A stretch of DNA of 34,863 nucleotides from positions 1-34,863 of the forward strand of contig JAJPWX010000072.1 in assembly GCA_021205755.1 (NCBI GenBank). Reading direction: 5' to 3'. The position numbers and the translations under genes were made by a program. Below are positions 21,511 to 31,016 of this stretch, piece after piece. The notes under the pieces are model-generated. The model had not been told where the DNA came from and searched no databases. It saw only the letters and a list, made by a program, of their open reading frames with translations. Origin of the DNA: Lachnospiraceae bacterium. GTDB taxonomy: Bacteria > Bacillota > Clostridia > Lachnospirales > Lachnospiraceae. Position 1 is the first letter of the stretch. Each line of letters opens with the position of its first letter.

Positions 21511-23382
21511 TCAGCAGGCACACCGCCGCAGATAACGAAATCCATACGCAGGCAGCTTTACATTGACCATCTGCATACGTACGCCGCTTAACAGATCCTC
21601 GTACATCCCATCTGTCTCGGAAATCCAGGCGGTTTTATTCTTTTCACAGAAATTAAAGAGTCCGACCACTTTTTCTCCCTCAAAGCAGCGGCCGATCCCT
21701 AATACAGAATCGTCCCCGGTCTCTACGGTCCAGACATCCGCATTTGTGACAAAGACTTTCGACGTCCGGCGTATCTCCTCCAGCCGGGCAAGCGGGTAAA
21801 AGATCCGGCTCTCGGTCGAATCCGCATCCTTGAGCCGCTCCACTGCTTCCCAGTCCATCCTGCCGCGGTGAATATAGCGGGAGTCGTCTGCCTTCCACGG
21901 ATCCTCTCTGTAGGAGTAATCGTTCTTCTGCGCGACTTCATCCCCGCTGTACAAAATCGGGATCCCGGAAAGAAAAAACATATACGCGTGCAGCATAACA
22001 TCCAGGGAAATCGCCTGCGCAAGCTCCGTCTCCTCCTTCGGGCAGCCCTGGCGCAATCCGCGCTCCGCCGCCTCAATCCCGCACATGGAGGCAGTCGTAC
22101 CGCAGAAACGGGCGTCCCCCGTCACAGGATCGTCGTTGTAGAGTTCGCCCCGGCTGCTGTTCCCTGCTTTTCCAAGAAAATACGCATTCAGATACTGCTT
22201 ATGCGCACATTCTTCAAAGCCCTGCCGCGCCAGGAAATCATAGTCCAGTCCCCAGCCGATGTCGTCATGGCAGCGCAGGTAATTTAAAAAAACATAGTCT
22301 TTAGGAAGCGCACAGATGGTATCCAGCTGTTTTTTCAACAGACGGACGTCTCTGGTAGCTACGGTATGCCAGGTGGTCGCCATCGTCGTCACATTGTAAA
22401 GCATATGACATTCCGGCTTCTCTATCGTGCCAAAATAGGGCGCCACCTTTTCCGGCTCCATCACCACCTCACCCAGCAGCAGAATCCCGGGGCAAACGAT
22501 CTCCGCGATCATGCGCATCATACGCACGATTGTATGCACCTGCCGCAGATTCCGGCAGGAGGTGCCGAGTTCCTTCCATATATATGGTACTGCGTCAATG
22601 CGAAAAATATCGATGCCCTGGTTCGCCAGATACAGGAAGTTGTACATCATCTCGTTGAAGACACGCGGATTCCTGTAATTCAGATCCCACTGATAGGGAT
22701 AAAAGGTCGTCATCACATAATGGCCGACCTGTGGTAACCAGGTGAAATTGCCGGGTGCCGTCGTCGGGAAGACCTGCGGCACAGTCTGCTCAAACTGCCG
22801 GGGAATCGTTTCATTCTCATAGAAAAAGTACCGGCTCATGTACTCGCCCTCGCCCGCCCGGGCGCGGCGCGCCCACTCATGGCACTCCGAGGTATGGTTC
22901 ATGACAAAATCCATGCAGACATTAATCCCATTTTCATGACAGGTGTTCGCCAGATGAGCAAGATCCTCCATCGTCCCCAGTTCGTCATTCACTCTTCGAA
23001 AATCGGATACAGCATAGCCGCCATCGGACTTCCCTTTTTCCGTTTTCAGAAACGGCATCAGATGAAGCACGTTAACATTGCACTTTTGTATGTAGTCCAA
23101 CCGCTCTTCCACACCCTTAAGCGTACCGGCAAAATTGTCCACGTAAAGCATCATGCCCAGCAGATCATTCCCTTTATACCAGGCGGAACCGGCCTCCGCT
23201 TCTGCTTCCCGGACATGATCTCTGTCACGAAGCTTCGCATCCCGCTCCAGATAAAACTGCTCCATTCTGTCGCACAGCTCCGCGAACATAGAGCCATTGT
23301 CGTAAAGCTCCATATACAGCCAGCGCAGTTCGTCCCTGTGCTTTTCCAGACGTCTGTCAAAAAGAGTTCTGTCTTCCCCCAT
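21511..23382 (-). CDS. Amylosucrase/sucrose hydrolase-like glycoside hydrolase family 13 enzyme
   Basis: A 623-residue alpha-amylase-superfamily enzyme acting on sucrose or related glucosides. Conserved regions match the amylosucrase subfamily: LHLMPFLKTEKGKSDGGYAVSD (107-127), DFVMNHTSECHEW (158-170), APGNFTW and QWDLNYRNP (209-239), then FRIDAV with nucleophile Asp263, LLLGEVV with acid/base Glu305, and RCHDDIGW with Asp373. No signal peptide is present, so it acts inside the cell, after uptake. The start is chosen at ATG 23382, which has GGGAGA 5 nt upstream; GTG 23403 and ATG 23394 are in frame but lack a site. Last in the sugar operon, it would split sucrose left by the alpha-galactosidase. 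Transglycosylation to a glucan is possible but cannot be told from sequence. Confidence 0.85.
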   Translation of the reverse strand: MGEDRTLFDRRLEKHRDELRWLYMELYDNGSMFAELCDRMEQFYLERDAKLRDRDHVREAEAEAGSAWYKGNDLLGMMLYVDNFAGTLKGVEERLDYIQKCNVNVLHLMPFLKTEKGKSDGGYAVSDFRRVNDELGTMEDLAHLANTCHENGINVCMDFVMNHTSECHEWARRARAGEGEYMSRYFFYENETIPRQFEQTVPQVFPTTAPGNFTWLPQVGHYVMTTFYPYQWDLNYRNPRVFNEMMYNFLYLANQGIDIFRIDAVPYIWKELGTSCRNLRQVHTIVRMMRMIAEIVCPGILLLGEVVMEPEKVAPYFGTIEKPECHMLYNVTTMATTWHTVATRDVRLLKKQLDTICALPKDYVFLNYLRCHDDIGWGLDYDFLARQGFEECAHKQYLNAYFLGKAGNSSRGELYNDDPVTGDARFCGTTASMCGIEAAERGLRQGCPKEETELAQAISLDVMLHAYMFFLSGIPILYSGDEVAQKNDYSYREDPWKADDSRYIHRGRMDWEAVERLKDADSTESRIFYPLARLEEIRRTSKVFVTNADVWTVETGDDSVLGIGRCFEGEKVVGLFNFCEKNKTAWISETDGMYEDLLSGVRMQMVNVKLPAYGFRYLRRCAC

Positions 23383-23406
23383 ATATTCTCCCATCCTGTT
23401 CACTCA

Positions 23407-24144
23407 CTATACATCCAGTCTTTTCATATCCGCCAGGATTTCCTTCTCCGTCTTTTGCCGCGGCGCGGCTCCCTGCACATCGGACGGAACATCCCCCTCT
23501 GTTTCCGCCGTATCCGGATCCAGATACGGGGCAAACATCCTCAACAGCCTCGAAGCATGAAACATCGCAATCGCAGAAAAGCCACAGAGAACCCAGAGAA
23601 ACGCGTAGGTCGGCAGGTTTCTCTGGTCGTAAAAAGTCCAGACCAGAGGTACAATGTTCAGTACCAGCATCAGCAGTGTCTGCGCCGGCTTTTTGACAGC
23701 AAAATATACACTGTCTGCAATCAGCTGCCGAATGCTGACGCGAAACACGGACATCACCGGGAATACATAGCACGCAAGAATCAGCAGGATAATGACAATC
23801 GCCATCAAAGGATATCGGAAAAAGCGCAGGATTCCCTCAGACTGACTGCACCAGTAAATTTCCAGGCAGGCAAGAAGTCCCAGCAGAGCCATCCCGGCAT
23901 AACAAAGTGTTCCCTGTTTGAAGTTATCCTTTAATCCCTGCCAGAAGGTTGAAAACGGATTGATTGTTTTTTGCCTGAGACAGCGAAACATCGTTAAGTA
24001 GAGCGCGGCATAAGCTGCCCCTGCCGTTACGACCGGCAGAGAACAAAGAATAAAAAGCAGGTTTGCCGCAATCAGGATGCCGCACCGGGTCATGATCTGC
24101 CCGAAAACGCTGTCGTTGTCCATAAAACTGTTTAAAAATCGCAT
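23407..24144 (-). CDS. DUF624 (YesL-like) membrane protein
   Basis: A 245-residue membrane protein with about five hydrophobic segments. The family is recognisable from the N-terminal FGQIMTRCGILIAANLLFILCSLPVVTAGAAYAALY region, repeated in many Clostridial sugar operons. Function is not established; it may help an ABC sugar importer. The C-terminal 40 residues are hydrophilic and charged. AGGTGG precedes the ATG, and the gene lies 24 bp before the GH13 start. Confidence 0.8.
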   Translation of the reverse strand: MRFLNSFMDNDSVFGQIMTRCGILIAANLLFILCSLPVVTAGAAYAALYLTMFRCLRQKTINPFSTFWQGLKDNFKQGTLCYAGMALLGLLACLEIYWCSQSEGILRFFRYPLMAIVIILLILACYVFPVMSVFRVSIRQLIADSVYFAVKKPAQTLLMLVLNIVPLVWTFYDQRNLPTYAFLWVLCGFSAIAMFHASRLLRMFAPYLDPDTAETEGDVPSDVQGAAPRQKTEKEILADMKRLDV

Positions 24145-24228
24145 TCTTCACCCACCTCTGCTACCAAATCCATTCCCTGTTCAAAACAACAGGCCACTGT
24201 CTGCGCTTCAATTCCGTCTGAACCATTT

Positions 24229-26475
24229 TCAAAGCCGTCTGAAATAAATCTGTACGCTCGGATAATCCCCATACAGTCTCGGCAGCACCAGCCCGCCGTA
24301 CATCAGCGCATCCCCGCCAAAAATTCCAAAAGGCTCCGGTGTCTCCGCCTCTTTGCTCTCCGGGTTACCAATCGCGCCGAATACATCAAACACAGCCAGC
24401 CGGTATTCCGCCTGCGGATCCAGCCCACGCAGGCGCAGGCGCACCAGCGGAGCGTTTCCTCTTGAATGGGTAATTACCACATTCACCAGACTCTCCGTCT
24501 GATCTTCTGAAACAAACTGCCACGCCAGGTACGGCAGACGATCGTCCGGATTTTCCATCCGGAAATAATCGCCTTCCCGGATCAGATCCGCATAGCGGTG
24601 AAATCGCGTGATCTGTCCACGTACTGCCTCTTTTTCCGCTTCCGTGAGAAGATTCAGGTCCAGCTCGTAGCCAAAGGTACCGCTCATAGCCACCACAGCG
24701 CGCGTATCAATTGGCACGGTTCGCCCGGTCTGGTGATTTGGGCAGGCAGAAACATGTGCCCCGACCGCGCTCACCGGATAGGCAAATGATGTGCCATGCT
24801 GGATGGTCAAGCGCTCGATCGCGTCTGTATCATCGCTGCACCAGATCTGCGGAAAATAAGAGAGCATCGCGGCGTCAAATCTCCCGCCGCCCCCCGCGCA
24901 GCCTTCAAACAGCACCTCCGGGAATTGACCAGTCAGCCGCTCCAGCAGATCGTATACGCCAAGAATGTATCGATGAAAGACCTGACCCTGGTTTTGCGCC
25001 GGCAGCGCACGGGAATAAACGTCTGTCATATTCCGGTTCATATCCCATTTGATATAATCAATTCGATGATTCCTCAGCAAAGCGCCAATTCGCTCATAAA
25101 GATACTCTACCACCTCCGGACGGCTCATATCCAGCACCAGCTGGTCACGCCCCATTGTCGGCGCCTTGCCCGGAAGCGTCAGCACCCAGTCCGGGTGCGC
25201 CCGGTAAAGGTCAGAATCCTCATTTACCATCTCCGGCTCGATCCAGAGGCCGAACCGCATTCCGAGACGATTCACCTCTTCGATCAGGCGGTTCAGCCCG
25301 CCCGGCAGCTTTTCTTCATTCACAATCCAGTCGCCCAGACCCTGATGCTCGCTGTTGCGTCCGCCAAACCAGCCATCGTCCAGCACCAGAAGGTCCACCC
25401 CCAGCGCACTGGCCTCTCTTGCGATAGAAATAATCTTGTCCGTATCAAAATCAAAATAAGTGGCTTCCCAGTTATTAATAAGGACCGGCCGCTTTTTCTC
25501 CGTCCATCGGCTGCGGCAGATATTTTTTCGGATAAAGCGGTGATAATTTTGCGAAAGCGTTTCCAGTCCTTCATGAGAAAATGTCAGAAGAACCTCCGGC
25601 GTCTGAAAGCTCTCACCGGGAGTGAGCGGCCAGCGGAACATCTCGTCATGAATTCCCGGAACCACCCGAATGCCGCCGCTCTGATCCTTTTCCACATCCA
25701 ATTGATAGCTGCCGGAATAGACCAGCATTACCCCACAGCAGTCGCCATATTTTTCTGTCGTCTCATGCTCCGCCAGTATGAGAAAGGGATTATGATGATG
25801 ACTTGATGCGCCGCGCCGGGAGGAAATCGTCTGAATCCCGTGCATCACGGGGATGCGTTCCATCTGACGCTCCATCAGATGCCGTCCGTGAAAATGAAGC
25901 AGCTCCCAGTCGCCAAACGGAATATCCAGACAGGCGCTGGCCGCCTTCTCCAGTGTCAGCTCCAGCCCGCTGATATTTTTGATCCGAGCCGCGCGCGTAA
26001 TCATATCACGCTCTTCAAACACGCCGTAGTACAGAGTCAGCTCCAGCCCCGCCACCGGATCCACCAGCTTCACAATCAGTGTCTGCGCTTCTGTCTCCCG
26101 CGCAAATGCCGAAGGCATTCCTTCCACCGTATATTTTCCCTCAAGAATTTCGTGGCTTTCATAGCAAAAATCCGCTCCGCAGGAGCCGTCACCCGCCCGG
26201 GGAACCAGTGCGCTGACGCGGAAATCTCCCTGATTGCAGCCCGGGTACTCCTGCGGCATCGTATCCAGACTATATCCCGTCTGAAGCCGTTTTTCATACG
26301 GATTCGGAGAAAACCCATAATCTGCTGGATGGTACAGATGGCTCAGGCTGCCGCTCACCCTGCGTCCATAATACAAATGCCGCAGATGTCCCAGCTCATC
26401 CACCTGCATTTCATAAGTTGTCTTTTTTGTATGAAGGGCAAAGATTTTCTCATTTTTTAAAAAAAGAATACTCAT
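24229..26475 (-). CDS. Alpha-galactosidase, GH36
   Basis: Removes terminal alpha-1,6-galactose from raffinose, stachyose or melibiose. At 748 residues it has the three-part GH36 layout: N-terminal beta-supersandwich (about 1-320), TIM barrel (about 325-650), C-terminal beta domain. The nucleophile is Asp478 in IDYIKWDMNR, the acid/base Asp548 in CSDDTD, and VLDDGWFGGR (364-373) and LWIEPEMV (410-417) are the conserved substrate-pocket segments. No signal peptide, so it is cytoplasmic. It follows the AraC regulator and precedes the DUF624 gene, and an AGGA/GGAG pair lies upstream of the ATG. Confidence 0.95.
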   Translation of the reverse strand: MSILFLKNEKIFALHTKKTTYEMQVDELGHLRHLYYGRRVSGSLSHLYHPADYGFSPNPYEKRLQTGYSLDTMPQEYPGCNQGDFRVSALVPRAGDGSCGADFCYESHEILEGKYTVEGMPSAFARETEAQTLIVKLVDPVAGLELTLYYGVFEERDMITRAARIKNISGLELTLEKAASACLDIPFGDWELLHFHGRHLMERQMERIPVMHGIQTISSRRGASSHHHNPFLILAEHETTEKYGDCCGVMLVYSGSYQLDVEKDQSGGIRVVPGIHDEMFRWPLTPGESFQTPEVLLTFSHEGLETLSQNYHRFIRKNICRSRWTEKKRPVLINNWEATYFDFDTDKIISIAREASALGVDLLVLDDGWFGGRNSEHQGLGDWIVNEEKLPGGLNRLIEEVNRLGMRFGLWIEPEMVNEDSDLYRAHPDWVLTLPGKAPTMGRDQLVLDMSRPEVVEYLYERIGALLRNHRIDYIKWDMNRNMTDVYSRALPAQNQGQVFHRYILGVYDLLERLTGQFPEVLFEGCAGGGGRFDAAMLSYFPQIWCSDDTDAIERLTIQHGTSFAYPVSAVGAHVSACPNHQTGRTVPIDTRAVVAMSGTFGYELDLNLLTEAEKEAVRGQITRFHRYADLIREGDYFRMENPDDRLPYLAWQFVSEDQTESLVNVVITHSRGNAPLVRLRLRGLDPQAEYRLAVFDVFGAIGNPESKEAETPEPFGIFGGDALMYGGLVLPRLYGDYPSVQIYFRRL

Positions 26476-26534
26476 ATGTCCTGATCTCCAATCAAATGTT
26501 TTCGTCCGTTCAGTACTTTCACAGTGCTGTTTTT

Positions 26535-27452
26535 TTACTCATCCAGCGCGAACAATTCTCCGTTCGGATAGCGCAGATGGGTGCGCGCTTCCCGCGGCGC
26601 CCTGCGGTAATCAACAGGCGCGCACTGGTAATTCTGTTTGAAAATCCGTGAGAATGCCTGCAGACTGCCATATCCCGTCCGCAGTGCAATCTCCTCGACG
26701 GAAAGATCTGTATCTGACAGCAGGCGGGCGCCCTCCCGCATACGCACCAGAATCAGATATTCCCTCGGTGAAACACCGATCTTCTTTGAAAACAATTTCG
26801 TAAAATAACTGCGGTCAATCCCGATCGAACGCGGGACATCTCCGATTTTCATGGAAGCGAAATTATGCCGGATATACTCCATGCCATGCTTCACATACGT
26901 ATCCGGGTCATATTCCTGGTTGTGGTTCTCCTTGTCCGGGGTTCCCGTCTTCACTGCCAGCCCCAGAAACTGGTAAAGAATCCCCAGCCTCCAGAGATCA
27001 CTGGAAAGCTGCAGCTCCGGCTTCTCCATCAGTTTGGAGATCAATTCCAGAAAATTTGACGGATTCGTCCTGCAGTCGCGAATGTTTACCCCTGTGCGCA
27101 GTCCCGCCTGCTCCAGATAATAAATCGCTTTCTCCCCGCCAAAGGTCACCCAGCAATAGGTCCATGGGGTCTCCATATCGGCCTGATAGCGCGTCCGCTC
27201 CATTGGTTTCGTGACAAAAATCTGCCCCGCACGAACCGTCGAAGCATTCCCCTCGACTTCCAGCGTCCCCTGACCCGAAAGAACCACATGGAAATGATAG
27301 CCCGGACGGTCAGCAGTTGCAAAAAAATAACCCGGATGGCATTTTTCGATTCCACAGCACATCAGATACAGTGATTCGTTCTGTCTTTTTGAGTGAGTCA
27401 GCCCCAGATAGCGGCAGTGTTCTGATTTATATACGTATTCTTTTTCCGGCAT
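26535..27452 (-). CDS. AraC-family regulator of the sugar locus
   Basis: A 305-residue regulator. The N-terminal half is a cupin-type sensor (about 45-100, with PGYHFHVVLSGQGTLEVEG), and the C-terminal 100 residues are the two-HTH AraC domain (IGDVPRSIGIDRSYFTKLFSKK, then SVEEIALRTGYGSLQAFSRIFKQ). MsmR/RafR-type activators sit in raffinose operons in the same way, so it probably activates this locus with an alpha-galactoside. It lies 60 bp before the alpha-galactosidase gene. Confidence 0.9.
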   Translation of the reverse strand: MPEKEYVYKSEHCRYLGLTHSKRQNESLYLMCCGIEKCHPGYFFATADRPGYHFHVVLSGQGTLEVEGNASTVRAGQIFVTKPMERTRYQADMETPWTYCWVTFGGEKAIYYLEQAGLRTGVNIRDCRTNPSNFLELISKLMEKPELQLSSDLWRLGILYQFLGLAVKTGTPDKENHNQEYDPDTYVKHGMEYIRHNFASMKIGDVPRSIGIDRSYFTKLFSKKIGVSPREYLILVRMREGARLLSDTDLSVEEIALRTGYGSLQAFSRIFKQNYQCAPVDYRRAPREARTHLRYPNGELFALDE

Positions 27453-27697
27453 GACTGTTCTCTTTTCCTTTCCCGCAAATCAAGCAGGCAAACATCTTTG
27501 GCTGCCGCTTAACATCCGCTGAGGCAAAACATACACCTGCAGTACATCCGCCTGAATCATCACAAAGATATTACTACGAATAGATTCCGTTCGCAATCTG
27601 GAACAAGCCGGTAATCTCATTTTTATGTTTACAGGCCACGCCTTCCTTCTGTCCATCAAACGCAAGCCCCTGGCCTGTAAAGCAGCAATTGATGTTT
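27453..27697. other. Intergenic stretch with 11-bp inverted repeat
   Basis: The 245 bp between the second permease gene and the AraC gene hold no convincing gene. A perfect inverted repeat TTTACAGGCCA/TGGCCTGTAAA (27628-27638 and 27671-27681) encloses a 32-nt loop. No T-run follows, so it is not a standard terminator; it could stabilise the transporter mRNA or be an operator. Confidence 0.5.
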
Positions 27698-28537
27698 TTA
27701 CAGCTTGCTTCCCGAAGTCGCGATGCCCTCGATGAACTGCTTCTGGAAGACCAGATACAGTACAATCATCGGGAGACACGCCATCAGCGCGGCGGCCATC
27801 AGCTCCGGGTAGTTGGAGCTGTACTGCCCCTGCATTTTCGCGAGCGCCGCGGAAAGCGTTGTTTTCTCAATTTTTGTTGATACAATCATCGGCCACATCA
27901 GATCCTTATAGGCAAATACTGCTGTGAAAATTCCCAGGCTGACCATAGCCGAGCGGGTCAGCGGAGCCATAATGAACAGGAAACGCTGCGGAATGCTGCA
28001 GCCGTCAATTGCGGCTGCCTCCTCCAGGCTCTTCGGCAGTCCCTGGTAACCCTGTTTGAGCAAAAACGTTCCAAACGCTGTAACTACGCCTGGAAAAACC
28101 AGACCTGCCATGGTGTTCATCCAGCCGAGTTTGGAAATCATTACATACTGCGGAATGATAAAAATCTGGCTGGGCACCATCATCTGAATCAGCACCAGGG
28201 AAAACAGCAGATTCTTTCCCGGAAAATTCAGACGGCCAAACGCATAGCCGGCCAGTGTCGCCGTCAATACCGCGCAGACCACGCGCCAGAAGATCATCAG
28301 TATGGTATTTTTGTAAAGGTACAAAAAGTTATAGTTTTTCCAGACGGAAACAAAGTTGTCCAGCTTCCAGCTGGACGGGAAGATCACAAACGGGTTGACC
28401 GAGGTCGACTCAGAAAGTGTCTTAAACGCGGTCAGGAGCATCCACAGAAACGGCACCAGCATCGTGATCGAAACAACAATCAGGATAACATGAATCAGCC
28501 CCTGCGTCATGCGCTGTTTTGTCTTATAGCTATCCAT
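27698..28537 (-). CDS. Carbohydrate ABC transporter permease (MsmG/MalG type)
   Basis: Inner-membrane permease, 279 residues with six hydrophobic segments. The MalG-type docking motif SLEEAAAIDGCSIPQRFLFI (about 170-190) is clear. It is 12 bp after its partner permease, with GAGGAGG before the ATG. Predicted substrates are raffinose-type oligosaccharides, judged from the hydrolases in the same locus. Confidence 0.93.
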   Translation of the reverse strand: MDSYKTKQRMTQGLIHVILIVVSITMLVPFLWMLLTAFKTLSESTSVNPFVIFPSSWKLDNFVSVWKNYNFLYLYKNTILMIFWRVVCAVLTATLAGYAFGRLNFPGKNLLFSLVLIQMMVPSQIFIIPQYVMISKLGWMNTMAGLVFPGVVTAFGTFLLKQGYQGLPKSLEEAAAIDGCSIPQRFLFIMAPLTRSAMVSLGIFTAVFAYKDLMWPMIVSTKIEKTTLSAALAKMQGQYSSNYPELMAAALMACLPMIVLYLVFQKQFIEGIATSGSKL

Positions 28538-28549
28538 TTTCCCGCCTCC

Positions 28550-29443
28550 TCAATCGTAATATACCCACTTTTTCTCTGCTCTCTGAAGCAGGAAAGTGAT
28601 TGCCATAATGAACACCAGCATGCACACTACAATGGCCGCGCCATAGCCCCGGTTGCCATTGGTAAACGCATATTTATAGAAAAGATACACCACCGACTGT
28701 ACCGAGGAAAGCGCCTGGTTGGTCGTATCCATGACCATATAGATCAGATCAAACACCTGAAGCGCGCCAATGATACGGGTCTGCAGGATAAAGAATGTAG
28801 TCGCGGAGAGCAACGGTACCGTTACATGGAAAAACTGTTGAATACCGGACGCGCCGTCAATCATCGCCGCCTCATAATAATCATGCGGAATTTCCTGCAG
28901 TCCGGAGAGAAACAGGATCATATTGTAACCGACGATCGACCACACACCAATCACGCCGATCGAGATCCAGGCGATATTTGAGTCAGAAATCCACGCGATG
29001 TTCAGGCCGAACAGATTATTTAGCAGACCAAACTGCTGGTTGTAGAGAAACTTCCACACCATAGCCACCGCTGCTGGTGCGGCCACCATCGGCAGGAAGA
29101 AGATCGTGCGGTAGCCGCTCCGGAACGCGATCTTCCGGTTCAGGAAAACCGCCAGCAAAAGACCAAGCGCAATGCCGAACGGCACCTCAATCAGGGCATA
29201 TTTTACGGTATTTACAAGGCTCCCCCAGAACTCCGAGCTGGTGAGTACGCCTTCATAATTGCTCAGTCCGACAAAGACATTTCCCCGGCCGAAATCGCCG
29301 GTTTTGCAAAAGGACTGGTAAATCGTATAGACAATCGGGTAGAAGTTCAGAACGAACAGGCCGATCATTGTCGGGGCCACAAACAGCAGCCCCCACATCG
29401 CCTCATTCTTTTCCGCCCGGGACATTTTTCCTTTTTTTCCCAT
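28550..29443 (-). CDS. Carbohydrate ABC transporter permease (MsmF/MalF type)
   Basis: Partner permease, 297 residues, six membrane segments. It opens with a basic cytoplasmic stretch (MGKKGKMSRAEK) and then LLFVAPTMIGLFVLNFYPI. The docking motif is DYYEAAMIDGASGIQQFFHVTVP. The frame opens further upstream, but ATG 29443 has GGAG 8 nt before it and 22 bp from the binding-protein stop, and gives a normal N-terminus. Confidence 0.93.
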   Translation of the reverse strand: MGKKGKMSRAEKNEAMWGLLFVAPTMIGLFVLNFYPIVYTIYQSFCKTGDFGRGNVFVGLSNYEGVLTSSEFWGSLVNTVKYALIEVPFGIALGLLLAVFLNRKIAFRSGYRTIFFLPMVAAPAAVAMVWKFLYNQQFGLLNNLFGLNIAWISDSNIAWISIGVIGVWSIVGYNMILFLSGLQEIPHDYYEAAMIDGASGIQQFFHVTVPLLSATTFFILQTRIIGALQVFDLIYMVMDTTNQALSSVQSVVYLFYKYAFTNGNRGYGAAIVVCMLVFIMAITFLLQRAEKKWVYYD

Positions 29444-29465
29444 AGCGCACACTCCATTTCTATCA

Positions 29466-30767
29466 TTACTCAGAGGCCAATATGTCATTCATATAGGAAG
29501 CGCAGGCGTCCAGAGTGCTGCTCATTACAGATGTATCCAGCCACGCGTTGACAAGCTGCTCCCGGTAATAATTCTGCCAGGTAGTAGTATAGCGGCTGTG
29601 CGGATAAGAAATCAGAGTCGCCGTATCGTTCATCACCGCTACCGCAGAAGCGTCAATCCCTTTCTCCGTGATCACATCCGCATACGAGGAATCCGCCCCC
29701 ACATAACCGGAAAGCGTCACGCCTAGCTCTGCCTGCTTCACCTGCATATCATAGCTGGAAAGCCAAAGCACCAGAGCCGCTGCCTCGTCTGTATAAGAAG
29801 AACCTGCTGACGCCGACCACGCAAGGGAATTGTAGATGGTCACGCGCTCTCCCTCGTCGCACTCTCCGTTATCATTCGCGTCATAATACGGCAGCACCGC
29901 TGTCGCGTAATTCTCAGAGCCCTCATATTCGGTAAATCCGGCCAGCGTATAGTTGCCCTGACAGATCATTGCCACCAGATTATTCGTAAAGAGGCCGCTC
30001 GTCCCATTTTCAGACACCAGAGACTGCGGCGCAAATGCGTCGTCAATCAGAGTTCCCACAAACTCCATCGCCGCCTTCGTCTCATCCGAATCCAGCAGAG
30101 ACGTCGTGCCGTCGTCAGAGATAATGCCGCCGCCCATCGCGTATACGATATTCCACCAGCCATCCTGGTCATTCGTCGTATTCATGGCCGCGCCATATAC
30201 CGTGCCGCCGCTCGCTTCCGTAATCCCGGAAGCCACTTCATAGAAGGTTTCCCAGGTCCATGTCTCATCCGGGTAGGAATATCCGTACTCGTCAAAAACA
30301 GCCTTGTTGTACAGAATGACATTGATGTCGTGATCCTTTGGAATGCCGTAATACTTTCCATCGTATGTAAAGGTGTCAACCGCGCCTTCATAATAATTTG
30401 CCATATCAATCTCATCGTCTGCTTCGATGTAAGGCGTCAGATCCAGCAGGATATCATTGGCCATATACTTCTCAGCTTCCTGCACATGCATCCAGAAGAC
30501 ATCCGCCATTTCCCCGCCGGACGCACCCGCCTCCAGGAGCGTCCAGTAGTTGTCCCACGTCACCACATTGACCTCTACCTCAATACCCGTGTCATCCGTA
30601 AACAGATCGCAGATTTCCTGAATACCATCCTGCTGATCCGAATCCCAGATCCACACCTCCAGCTTCGCCGAGCTGTCCAGTTCGTCTGCGCTCACACATC
30701 CCGCAATCGTCATTGAGCCAATGAGCGAAGCGGCGAGAATTCCCGCCATCATTTTCCTGAATTTCAT
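29466..30767 (-). CDS. Sugar ABC transporter substrate-binding lipoprotein
   Basis: Extracellular oligosaccharide receptor, family 1 solute-binding protein, 433 residues. The signal peptide ends in a lipobox IAGC with lipidated Cys24. The mature part shows LEVWIWDSDQQDGIQEI, GGEMADVFWMHVQEAEKY, YYGIPKDHDINVILYNK and GLFTNNLVAMICQGNY, all as in this family. ATG 30767 is chosen because AGGAGG lies 8 nt upstream; the longer frame would bury the signal peptide. First gene of the sugar operon. Confidence 0.93.
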   Translation of the reverse strand: MKFRKMMAGILAASLIGSMTIAGCVSADELDSSAKLEVWIWDSDQQDGIQEICDLFTDDTGIEVEVNVVTWDNYWTLLEAGASGGEMADVFWMHVQEAEKYMANDILLDLTPYIEADDEIDMANYYEGAVDTFTYDGKYYGIPKDHDINVILYNKAVFDEYGYSYPDETWTWETFYEVASGITEASGGTVYGAAMNTTNDQDGWWNIVYAMGGGIISDDGTTSLLDSDETKAAMEFVGTLIDDAFAPQSLVSENGTSGLFTNNLVAMICQGNYTLAGFTEYEGSENYATAVLPYYDANDNGECDEGERVTIYNSLAWSASAGSSYTDEAAALVLWLSSYDMQVKQAELGVTLSGYVGADSSYADVITEKGIDASAVAVMNDTATLISYPHSRYTTTWQNYYREQLVNAWLDTSVMSSTLDACASYMNDILASE

Positions 30768-30811
30768 CACTTTTTCCTCCTTTATCGGGATAGGTTTTAT
30801 TTGGTATGTAC

Positions 30812-30840
30812 AATATAACCATTTTGAAAAAGCCATACAA
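30812..30840 (-). promoter_or_regulatory. Promoter of the sugar operon
   Basis: TTGTAT (30835-30840), a 17-bp spacer and TATATT (30812-30817) on the minus strand lie about 45 bp before the binding-protein start. The weak -35 fits activation by the AraC protein. The remaining upstream DNA to 30966 shows no clear operator. Confidence 0.6.
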
Positions 30841-30966
30841 TGTATTGATGCGGAATTGACTTAACCGTTTGTGGAGATTGGGTGCATTGACCAGGGGCGA
30901 TTTGCCGGGATTCAGCACATTTATACAGCCATACTCACAAGAAAGGGCAGAAAACTTTCCTGTTGT

Positions 30967-30997
30967 AAAAAAAAGGAAACGGCAAAATGTCGTTTCC
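30967..30997 (-). terminator. Terminator after the PLP gene at 31017
   Basis: GGAAACG/CGTTTCC (30975-30981, 30991-30997) forms a 7-bp stem followed on the minus strand by eight T residues (30967-30974). It lies 20 bp after the stop codon at 31017 and insulates the sugar operon. Confidence 0.85.
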
Positions 30998-31016
30998 AGA
31001 TTCTTTTCATCTGTTT

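Noticed and set aside
22879-23934. 351-codon plus-strand ORF
   Set aside because: Antisense across the GH13 and DUF624 genes, no family features.
24796-25806. 336-codon plus-strand ORF
   Set aside because: Lies wholly antisense to the alpha-galactosidase gene, has no recognisable domain and a Pro/Arg/His-rich shadow composition.
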